Part shown: positions 48,756-64,000 of the stretch, one piece after another
Layout: each line of letters opens with the position of its first letter
How positions within the stretch are numbered: position 1 is the first letter of the stretch
Assembly (NCBI RefSeq): GCF_014199915.1
Contig: NZ_JACHOO010000007.1
Location: forward strand, 62,001-126,000
Direction of reading: 5' to 3'
From: Prosthecomicrobium pneumaticum
GTDB lineage: Bacteria > Pseudomonadota > Alphaproteobacteria > Rhizobiales > Kaistiaceae
DNA length: 64,000 nt
Notes under the pieces: generated by a model
The model's input: only the letters and a program-made list of their open reading frames with translations
Told to the model about the DNA's origin: nothing
Database searches by the model: none
Made by a program: the position numbers and the translations under genes

Positions 48756-50096
48756 TCAGCGCGCGGCAAGAAGCCCGCCGACCTCGAGCACGACGAACTC
48801 GTCGTCATCGGCCTTGCCCTTCGCACGTCCGACCGAGAAGGGGAAATTGTTGTCGCAGGCGACGATGATTTCCGTCTCGCTGATCCGGTCGACGTTTTCG
48901 ATCGTCTGGAACGGGAAGGTAAAGATGCCGTCGATCGTGCCGGCCCGGGCGACGCCGTTCGGATCACGGATCGCCATCAGGTCGATATAGCCGATCTTCC
49001 TGACGACGCCGTCCGCGTCCGTCTGCGCAAGATCGACGAGGTAGATCCGCTTGAACTTCGCCGGCGTCTCCGCCCAGCCTTCACGCGGATCGCCCTGACC
49101 GTCGTCGCGCTCGATGACGAGAGCACGGGTCTCGTCGATCATGTTGAAATCGCCGATCGCGTTGGTGGGCGCTTCGAGCGGGTAGTAGCGGACCGTGTCG
49201 GCGAAAGCGAGGGTCTGGGCGTCGACGTCATAGACGCGCAGCACCGCCTTGCCACCCTTCTCCTCCTTCTTGCCCTCGATCCAGACCGGACCTTCGAGCA
49301 TCGGATGGAGCGTCTTGCCGTCGGCCGAAATCGCCATTCCCTCATAGCCCTTCGAGCGGGAAACCTCGAAGGCGGGCAGCGGCTTGTCGGGCGAGGCCGG
49401 CAGGATCATCGCGTAATGGTCGGGCGAGTGCAGCGTCGTGCCGCCGACCGTCGTCTCGGTGTACCGCGTCACGACACCGTCGGCATCGGCCGCGATCAGA
49501 TAGGGGCCGAACTCGTCGCCGATGACGAAGCCTTCGCCGACCGGCTGGATGCTCTCCGTGTCGAGATCGGCCCCGGTCAGATAGCGTGCGGCGGTCGCTT
49601 CGTTGACGACGCGGAACGGCAGGACGCGGTTCGGGTCCTTGAGGAAGGTGGTCTTCTCGACCGTGACGCGGCCCGTCTGCCAGTCCGGCCGGACAACATG
49701 GACCATCAGCATGGCGTCCGCCGAGTTCGCCTTGGCGCCGAAGCCATTGTCGGTCAGGACGAGATAGCGGCCATCGCCGAGCGCGCGGATGCCCGAGAAG
49801 CCCTGAACGGGCTGGCCGGGGAACGGCCGGGCGAGGCCGGTCTTCGCGTCGTAGATCGAATAGAGCGCGTCGAAGCGACGGCCCAGTTCGTTCGGCGCGC
49901 CGGTGTAGCGACCGGAGACGGTGAGGCCGGCGGGCGCATCGGCCGGAGCGGCGGCAAAGGTCGCGCCCGGCAGAACGGCATGGTGGACGAGCGTCGCGTC
50001 GAAGGCTTTCGGCTCTTCGGCCCGCGCCGCAGAGACGGCGGCGAGCGACAGGCCGGCGAGGAGAAGCGCACGGACGGACGGGGCGAGGAAACGCAT
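48756..50096 (-). CDS. secreted esterase-like/phytase-like beta-propeller protein (PF13449 type)
   Basis: 446 residues. A signal peptide spans 1-26 (VRALLLAGLSLAAVSAARA). The mature part has features of the 'esterase-like activity of phytase' domain: GFSGIRALGDGRYLVLTDNG near residue 98, TGADLDTESIQPVGEGFVIG near 173, SKGYEGMAISADGKTLHPML near 255 and the end EIIVACDNNFPFSVGR near 417. The acidic residues in these blades probably bind calcium. Exact substrate unknown. It lies between the cupin gene and the str operon, with its own terminator, and is not a known member of ribosomal operons. Confidence 0.85.
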   Translation of the reverse strand: MRFLAPSVRALLLAGLSLAAVSAARAEEPKAFDATLVHHAVLPGATFAAAPADAPAGLTVSGRYTGAPNELGRRFDALYSIYDAKTGLARPFPGQPVQGFSGIRALGDGRYLVLTDNGFGAKANSADAMLMVHVVRPDWQTGRVTVEKTTFLKDPNRVLPFRVVNEATAARYLTGADLDTESIQPVGEGFVIGDEFGPYLIAADADGVVTRYTETTVGGTTLHSPDHYAMILPASPDKPLPAFEVSRSKGYEGMAISADGKTLHPMLEGPVWIEGKKEEKGGKAVLRVYDVDAQTLAFADTVRYYPLEAPTNAIGDFNMIDETRALVIERDDGQGDPREGWAETPAKFKRIYLVDLAQTDADGVVRKIGYIDLMAIRDPNGVARAGTIDGIFTFPFQTIENVDRISETEIIVACDNNFPFSVGRAKGKADDDEFVVLEVGGLLAAR

Positions 50097-50234
50097 CGGG
50101 GGGCTCCCTGTGTTGTGGGCGCTCCCTTGCTAGTCGGCGGCCTTGGCGTCGGGGCGACGGTTCGGTGTCGGCTCGATGAAGCCCCGGCCGCATGCCCACA
50201 CCAGGCCGCGCCCCCTGCCCCTCCCCGGCCGGCG

Positions 50235-50696
50235 CTATTCGGCCTTCTGCGAGAACGGTCGACCCTTCTCGCCCGTCGCGAACATCAGAATCGTCACCGG
50301 TCCCGGCCCCGGGTTGCGGCCGTTGTGTTCGGTATCGACCATCTCGGCGAGCGCCTCCCCGGCGGAGAAGCGCCGCTTCGCGCCGCCCCGCATCTCGACC
50401 TCGATCGCGCCGTCGATGACATAGGCGTAAGCCGGCACCGGATGGATGTGCCAGCCGGTCTCCCCGCCCGCCGGAATCTCGACGAGAACGGCGGTGACTT
50501 CCGGGTCGTCGAAGGACGGATAACGGATCGCCGCGCCGCTCGTCGTCGTGGTGGTCTTGAGGAGCGGCGTCACCTTGACCGCCGTCTGGTAGCCGCCCGC
50601 CTCCTCCGCGCGGAGCGCCGAGGGGGCGAGCACGGTCACCATCACCGCCGCGGCGACGGACGCCGAGACGGCGGCGCGCCGGATCATCTGTCTCAT
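50235..50696 (-). CDS. secreted cupin-domain protein
   Basis: 153 residues from the ATG at 50696, chosen because GGGAGGA lies about 9 bases upstream; earlier ATGs at 50711 and 50717 lack such a site. A signal peptide covers 1-31 (AAVSASVAAAVMVTVLAPSALRA region). The cupin core is PAGGETGWHIHPVPAYAYVI (metal-binding His pair) with GAIEVEMRGGAKRRFSAGEA and the closing His in EHNGRNPGPG. Periplasmic, function unknown. 138 bases upstream of the phytase-like gene, same strand. Confidence 0.82.
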   Translation of the reverse strand: MRQMIRRAAVSASVAAAVMVTVLAPSALRAEEAGGYQTAVKVTPLLKTTTTTSGAAIRYPSFDDPEVTAVLVEIPAGGETGWHIHPVPAYAYVIDGAIEVEMRGGAKRRFSAGEALAEMVDTEHNGRNPGPGPVTILMFATGEKGRPFSQKAE

Positions 50697-50735
50697 CCTC
50701 TGTCCTCCCATGCGCAATGCTAGCCGCCCCGGCCG

Positions 50736-50767
50736 AAATGAAAAGGGCCGCCCGAGGGCGGCCCTTT
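50736..50767 (-). terminator. rho-independent terminator after rpoC
   Basis: Minus strand: AAAGGGCCGCCC, two-base loop, GGGCGGCCCTTT followed by TCATTTC. A 12-base perfect stem with U-rich end, 23 bases after the rpoC stop. Confidence 0.9.
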
Positions 50768-50790
50768 CCGAAGCTCAGGAGGACATCCGA

Positions 50791-55005
<4,215 letters not shown>

Positions 55006-55105
55006 CGCCGATCTCCTTCACTGCGCATGGCCGGAGGAGGCAAATGCCTGCCTCTCGACCACCGCATGAGTACGTTTTGGGTTTCCGACCGAGAGATGCG
55101 ACGGA

Positions 55106-59260
<4,155 letters not shown>

Positions 59261-59363
59261 GGTCACTCCTCGTATGCTCGGAAAACCACTGTCCGGAAGA
59301 CCGGCGAACCACTCTTCGGCATTCTGGACAATGGTCCTCGCGGGACCTGTTTCATTGACGGTG

Positions 59364-59389
59364 GGCCGGCCCCGCGGACGGGGCCGGCC
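59364..59389 (-). other. attenuator-like hairpin between rplL and rpoB
   Basis: A perfect 11-base stem GGCCGGCCCCG / CGGGGCCGGCC with a four-base loop in the 165-base gap. There is no U-run after it, so a transcriptional attenuator or RNA processing site, as known between rplL and rpoB in E. coli, is more likely than full termination. Confidence 0.6.
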
Positions 59390-59425
59390 GTTTCGTTCGT
59401 CCTCGGACCGGCGGTCCAGGGATGA

Positions 59426-59806
<381 letters not shown>

Positions 59807-59851
59807 TTTCTACTTCCTATCGGTTCGATGTGTTGTTCCGGAAGAACGGCC

Positions 59852-60370
59852 TCACGCCGCTTCGTCCTTCTTGGCATAGGCTCCGAACACCCGCGCGAGC
59901 TGTGCAGCCGGCGCGTTGACGACCCGGGCGATGTTGCTGGCCGGCGCCTGGATGAGGCCGATCAGCTTGCCGCGCAGTTCGTCGAGCGACGGCAGCGAGG
60001 CGAGCGCCTTCACACCGTCGGCATCCAGAGAGGTCTTGCCCAGCGCGCCGCCGAGGATCACGAGCTTGTCGTTGGTCCTGGCGAAGTCGCTGGCGACCTT
60101 GGCCGCCGCCACGGGGTCATCGGAATAGGCGATGACCGTCTGGCCGGTCAGCAGACCGGCCACGTGTTCGGCGTCCGTGCCTTGAAGAGCCAGCTTGGCG
60201 AGGCGGTTCTTCGCGACCTTGACGCTGGCTCCCGCCTCGCGCATCTGACCGCGCAGCGCGGTCATCTGAGCGACGGTGAGCCCGGCGTAATGGGCGACGA
60301 CGACAACGCCCGTCTTCTTGAAGACGGCGTTGAGCGACGCGACCAGTTCGCTTTTCTCCGCTCTGTCCAC
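59852..60370 (-). CDS. rplJ: 50S ribosomal protein L10
   Basis: 172 residues from the GTG at 60370, which follows GGAGAGAGG and yields (M)[16 protein letters not shown], the family N-terminus; the frame continues upstream but without conservation. [20 protein letters not shown] and [15 protein letters not shown] are diagnostic. It anchors L7/L12 dimers through its C-terminal helix. Confidence 0.97.
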   Translation of the reverse strand: MDRAEKSELVASLNAVFKKTGVVVVAHYAGLTVAQMTALRGQMREAGASVKVAKNRLAKLALQGTDAEHVAGLLTGQTVIAYSDDPVAAAKVASDFARTNDKLVILGGALGKTSLDADGVKALASLPSLDELRGKLIGLIQAPASNIARVVNAPAAQLARVFGAYAKKDEAA

Positions 60371-60662
60371 TGCCTCTCTCCGGTTGGCGGCCGATCTGCG
60401 ATCGGGACCGCCGGTTGCAAAGCCGTCCGGAAGATTCCGAACGGCGCCTCCAGGCCTGTCCCCCCGCAACACGATCGTGCCGCAAGGCAAAGAGGATCGA
60501 ACCGATCTCCGGCTGACCGGAAATCTGCCTTCACCCCGTCTATGCGGGCGTTTCGATTAAGCCGGAAAACCCGGCGCCCGCAGTCTCGGACAGGTTCGGC
60601 CGCCGGGGGTTTCCCTCCGCCGGCCTCGTCGCGCCCGGCCGAAGCCGGGCGAAGTCGAACGA
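60371..60662 (-). promoter_or_regulatory. rplA-rplJ intergenic region, probable L10 leader, with stable hairpin
   Basis: About 290 bases with no protein gene. In other bacteria the L10(L12)4 complex binds the leader before rplJ and represses it. At 60633-60652, just after the rplA stop, the minus strand forms an 8-base stem closed by a TTCG tetraloop (GCCCGGC-TTCG-GCCGGGC), a very stable hairpin lacking a U-run. The rest folds in many ways and no kink-turn could be assigned by eye. Confidence 0.5.
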
Positions 60663-61367
60663 TCAGCCGTTCGCTGCCGCGAGCGAAGCCGGGTCGATAT
60701 GGACGCCCGGCCCCATCGTCGAGGACAGCGCGACCTTCTGCACGAAGGTGCCCTTGGCGCCCGAGGGCCGCGCACGCTGCACCGCGTCGGCGAAGGCGCG
60801 GATGTTCTCGGCGAGCTTCTGCGCGTCGAACGAGGCCTTGCCGACGCCGGCATGGATGATGCCGGCCTTCTCGACGCGGAACTCGACCGCGCCGCCCTTG
60901 GCGTCGGTCACCGCCTTCTTGACGTCCATCGTCACCGTGCCGACCTTCGGGTTCGGCATCAGACCGCGCGGGCCGAGCACCTTGCCGAGGCGGCCGACGA
61001 GCGGCATCATGTCGGGCGTCGCGATGCAGCGATCGAAGTCGATCGTGCCGCCCTGAACGGTCTCGAGCAGGTCCTCCGCGCCGACGATGTCGGCACCGGC
61101 GGCGCGAGCCTCGTCGGCCTTGGCACCACGGGCGAACACCGCCACGCGCACCGTCCGGCCGGAGCCGTTCGGCAGGTTGCAGACGCCGCGGACCATCTGG
61201 TCCGCGTGGCGCGGATCGACGCCGAGATTCATCGCGATCTCGATCGTCTCGTCGAACTTCGCCGTCGCCCGGTCCTTGATGAGGCCGAGCGCCTCGTCGA
61301 GGCCATAGAGCTTCGTGCGGTCGATGCCCTCGCGGGCGGCGCGGACGCGCTTGCCGGTCTTAGCCAT
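60663..61367 (-). CDS. rplA: 50S ribosomal protein L1
   Basis: 234 residues. [40 protein letters not shown] and [20 protein letters not shown] are diagnostic. Builds the L1 stalk and in E. coli represses rplKA translation. Starts three bases after the rplK stop. Confidence 0.98.
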   Translation of the reverse strand: MAKTGKRVRAAREGIDRTKLYGLDEALGLIKDRATAKFDETIEIAMNLGVDPRHADQMVRGVCNLPNGSGRTVRVAVFARGAKADEARAAGADIVGAEDLLETVQGGTIDFDRCIATPDMMPLVGRLGKVLGPRGLMPNPKVGTVTMDVKKAVTDAKGGAVEFRVEKAGIIHAGVGKASFDAQKLAENIRAFADAVQRARPSGAKGTFVQKVALSSTMGPGVHIDPASLAAANG

Positions 61368-61370
61368 CGC

Positions 61371-61799
61371 TCAGTCCACCACCGTCAGGCCCATGGAACG
61401 GGCCGAGCCTTCGACCATGCTCGCCGCCGCCTCGACGTCGACCGCATTGAGATCCTTCATCTTCTGCGTCGCGATTTCGCGCAACTGGGCGCGCGTCACG
61501 CTGCCGGCCGGCGCCTTGCCCGGCGTCTTCGAGCCGGAGGCGATGCCCGCCGCCTTCTTGAGGAAGAAGCTCACGGGAGCCGACTTCATCTGGAAGGTGA
61601 AGGACTTGTCCTGGTAGTAGGTGATCACGACCGGCACCGGCGAGCCCTTCTCGAGCTCCTGGGTGCGCGCGTTGAACTGCTTGCAGAATTCCATGATGTT
61701 GATACCGCGCTGGCCGAGCGCGGGGCCGATCGGCGGCGACGGCGTCGCCGACCCGGCCTTCACCTGAAGCTTCAGGTAGCCTGCTACTTTCTTCGCCAT
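61371..61799 (-). CDS. rplK: 50S ribosomal protein L11
   Basis: 142 residues. [40 protein letters not shown] and the C-terminal [20 protein letters not shown] identify it; the first prolines are the thiostrepton region. Located in the GTPase centre. Coupled to rplA. Confidence 0.98.
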   Translation of the reverse strand: MAKKVAGYLKLQVKAGSATPSPPIGPALGQRGINIMEFCKQFNARTQELEKGSPVPVVITYYQDKSFTFQMKSAPVSFFLKKAAGIASGSKTPGKAPAGSVTRAQLREIATQKMKDLNAVDVEAAASMVEGSARSMGLTVVD

Positions 61800-62020
61800 C
61801 TTTCTTCCTTTGCTCCGCCGGCACCGCCGGCGATCGCCGGCTCATCGGCCGGCAGGAATGGTGTGGTGCGGTTCCGGCGCCTGGCGAGCACCCTCCCCTC
61901 CCACACCCTGCGTGACCGGACCGCGCACGGACCGATCGCCTGAGGCACACGCCGCGGAGCCATCGCCCCGTCGCGCTTCCCGATTCCGGCAGGGCCGGAC
62001 CGGGCGGACCGTGCCGGCCG

Positions 62021-62551
62021 CTAGACCTTCTCGACCTGGCCGTATTCGAGCTCGACCGGGGTCGCCCGGCCGAAGATCGAGACCGCCACCTTGAGGCGCG
62101 AGCGAACCTCGTCGACCTCTTCGACATGGCCGTTGAACGAGGCGAACGGACCGTCGGAAACGCGCACCTGCTCGCCGATCTCGAAGGAGACCGAGGGCTT
62201 CGGCCGCTCGACGCCTTCCTGCACCTGCTGCAGGATGCGCCGGGCCTCGCTCTCGGAGATCGGCATCGGCCGGTTGTCGGCACCGAGGAAACCGGTCACC
62301 TTCGGCGTGTTCTTGATCAGATGGTACGCCTCGTCGGTCATCGCCATCTTCACGAGCACATAGCCCGGAAAGAACTTCCGCTCGGCATCGACCTTGCGGC
62401 CGCGCCGCACCTCGACGACCTTCTCGGTCGGCACGAGGATCTCCTCGAAGAGATCCCCGAGACCGCGCTGCTCCGCCTGCTCACGGATCGATTCGGCGAC
62501 CTTGCGCTCGAAGTTCGAATAGGCGTGGACGATGTACCACCGCTTTTCCAT
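62021..62551 (-). CDS. nusG: transcription termination/antitermination factor NusG
   Basis: 176 residues. RWYIVHAYSNFERKVAESIR opens the NGN domain that binds polymerase; FFPGYVLVKMAMTDEAYHLI follows. The C-terminal KOW domain is EIGEQVRVSDGPFASFNGHV. Couples RNA polymerase to S10 or Rho. 14 bases after secE; 221 bases with only G/C-rich sequence separate it from rplK. Confidence 0.98.
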   Translation of the reverse strand: MEKRWYIVHAYSNFERKVAESIREQAEQRGLGDLFEEILVPTEKVVEVRRGRKVDAERKFFPGYVLVKMAMTDEAYHLIKNTPKVTGFLGADNRPMPISESEARRILQQVQEGVERPKPSVSFEIGEQVRVSDGPFASFNGHVEEVDEVRSRLKVAVSIFGRATPVELEYGQVEKV

Positions 62552-62565
62552 CGCTCGTCCCTCGC

Positions 62566-62766
62566 TCAGCGGCCGATGCCGACCAGAAGCGACACGCCCC
62601 AGCCGAGCACCATATCGGCGAGGAGGAAGAAGATGCTGGCAGCCGCGGCCATCACGAACACCATAGCGGTGGTGATCGCCGTTTCACGCCGCGACGGCCA
62701 AACGACCTTGGCGACCTCCGACCGGACCTGCTGGAGGAACGTGAAAGGGTTTGTCTTGGTGGCCAT
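62566..62766 (-). CDS. secE: preprotein translocase subunit SecE
   Basis: 66 residues, the short single-span form. FTFLQQVRSEVAKVVWPSRR followed by ETAITTAMVFVM is the conserved amphipathic helix plus membrane segment that clamps SecY. Between tRNA-Trp and nusG, the usual place. Confidence 0.97.
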   Translation of the reverse strand: MATKTNPFTFLQQVRSEVAKVVWPSRRETAITTAMVFVMAAAASIFFLLADMVLGWGVSLLVGIGR

Positions 62767-62866
62767 TCACTCGCTCATGACTTGCGGGCGCGCGAACGAC
62801 CGGTCCACGCGCCACGCCGAGTTGCCTTAGATAGAACCGCCGCGACGATTCCTCAAGCGTTAATTT

Positions 62867-62942
62867 TGGCAGGGGCAGCAGGACTCGAACCTGCGACCCT
62901 CGGTTTTGGAGACCGATGCTCTACCGACTGAGCTATACCCCT
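62867..62942 (-). tRNA. tRNA-Trp (anticodon CCA)
   Basis: 76 bases on the minus strand. Acceptor stem AGGGGTA pairs with TGCCCCT, discriminator G, and the 3' CCA is encoded (62867-62869). The D arm contains AGCTCAGTCGGTAGAGC. The anticodon stem TCGGT / ACCGA closes the loop CTCCAAA with anticodon CCA. The T arm has GGTTCGAGTCC. Directly upstream of secE, as in many Proteobacteria. Confidence 0.97.
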
Positions 62943-63016
62943 ACCGGGGAAGGCCGCGAACGGCCCTCCGAAACTCTTGAAGCGAGGGACGTCTAGCACA
63001 TCCCGTAACCGCTTTT

Positions 63017-63393
63017 CTACCGTTCCATGGCGGCCGGAACCAATTCTCCCCCGCCGCCTTCGGAAGCCGCGGCGCCAGCCTCGGCCGCCGCTTCGCGCTC
63101 GGACCCGGCGCGGCGCTTGCGCGGCCGCTCCGCGAGAGCACAGTCGCGATTCCCGCCCGTCCCGGGTGCGTTCTCGAACACGCAGCGCGTCTCCGGCGGC
63201 ACGCCGCCGATCCGGTCGAGCGACCGGAAGCCGACGCAGCGGCCGTCCGGCGCGCGATAACCGGCCCGCCCTTGCAGCCGCAGCCGCGACAGGCGGGACG
63301 CTCCGGGCAGTCCGCCCCGGCAGGGACCGCCGCGACGAGAAGCATGACGAGGCCGAAGGCGAGCGCGCAGAGCGCCCGCCGCCGGCCCGGCAC
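63017..63393 (-). pseudogene. frameshifted small secreted cysteine-rich protein gene
   Basis: From a GTG at 63393, behind TAAGG that overlaps the tuf stop, the first frame encodes a signal peptide ([20 protein letters not shown] then GADC) and [17 protein letters not shown] shift of one base near 63259-63266 is then needed to continue into [40 protein letters not shown] and a charged Ala/Glu-rich tail ending at 63017. The reconstructed CKGGPGYRxPDGxCV...PPxTRC pattern is one I associate with small exported rhizobial proteins of unknown function. In the given sequence the G run reads GGGCCGGTTAT, one G short. A real mutation, a sequencing error or, less likely, programmed frameshifting could explain it. 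Confidence 0.6.
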
Positions 63394-63397
63394 GGCC

Positions 63398-64000
<603 letters not shown>

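Noticed and set aside
61800-62020. L1-binding leader in front of rplK
   Set aside because: The region is G/C-rich with many possible stems. No segment resembled the 23S L1 site clearly enough to claim it.

Overview
The window is high-GC chromosomal DNA from an alphaproteobacterium, most likely order Hyphomicrobiales (Rhizobiales). Reasons: the fused tuf-trnW-secE-nusG-rplKAJL-rpoBC-rpsLG-fusA-tuf-S10-spc-alpha ribosomal block; adk directly after secY with no rpmJ between secY and rpsM; a short adenylate kinase without a long LID domain; an ATP12-family F1-ATPase chaperone; propionyl-CoA carboxylase genes; and strong G/C bias at third codon positions. No genus is claimed. Layout: positions 1-29.3 kb are ordinary metabolic and accessory chromosome in short, mostly co-directional clusters. 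They hold a DUF1624 membrane acyltransferase, a zinc alcohol dehydrogenase, a GntR regulator with two DNA-binding regions, a UDP-glucuronate 4-epimerase, an Rrf2 regulator followed by a complete sulfate ABC transporter (binding protein, two permeases, ATPase), and a D-lyxose isomerase. Next come a HAD phosphatase coupled to an acylphosphatase, the biotin-carrying subunit of propionyl-CoA carboxylase, a three-gene sugar-type ABC transporter, a FitA/VapB-VapC type toxin-antitoxin pair, folP-folB-folK, the carboxyltransferase subunit of propionyl-CoA carboxylase, an ATP12 chaperone, an RluA-type pseudouridine synthase and crcB. After these lie a flavoprotein, a second (Phd-VapC) toxin-antitoxin pair, rarA, a DegP-like protease, an unrecognised membrane-anchored protein and a beta-lactamase-fold hydrolase. 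From 29.7 kb to the right edge almost everything is on the minus strand, read from 64000 down to 29785: tuf (partial), a frameshifted small secreted-protein gene, tRNA-Trp, secE, nusG, rplK, rplA, rplJ, rplL, rpoB, rpoC, a cupin gene and a phytase-like esterase gene, then rpsL, rpsG, fusA, a second tuf, the S10 operon, the spc operon with secY and adk, and the alpha operon ending with rpsK, rpoA and rplQ. This block encodes much of the ribosome, three core RNA polymerase subunits, two elongation factors and parts of the Sec translocon. G/C-rich hairpins sit at its operon boundaries (after rplQ, after rpoC, between rplO and secY, between tuf and rpsJ, between rplL and rpoB). The most notable items are a perfect 33-bp palindrome abutting the first toxin-antitoxin pair and containing its ribosome binding site, two tuf genes differing by one silent base over the 603 nt visible in both, the frameshifted cysteine-rich gene beside tRNA-Trp, a sulfotransferase remnant after the alpha operon, two secreted-protein genes inserted between rpoC and rpsL, and an unrecognised two-segment membrane protein with a C-terminal beta-rich domain. 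I did not find a clearly novel multi-gene system.
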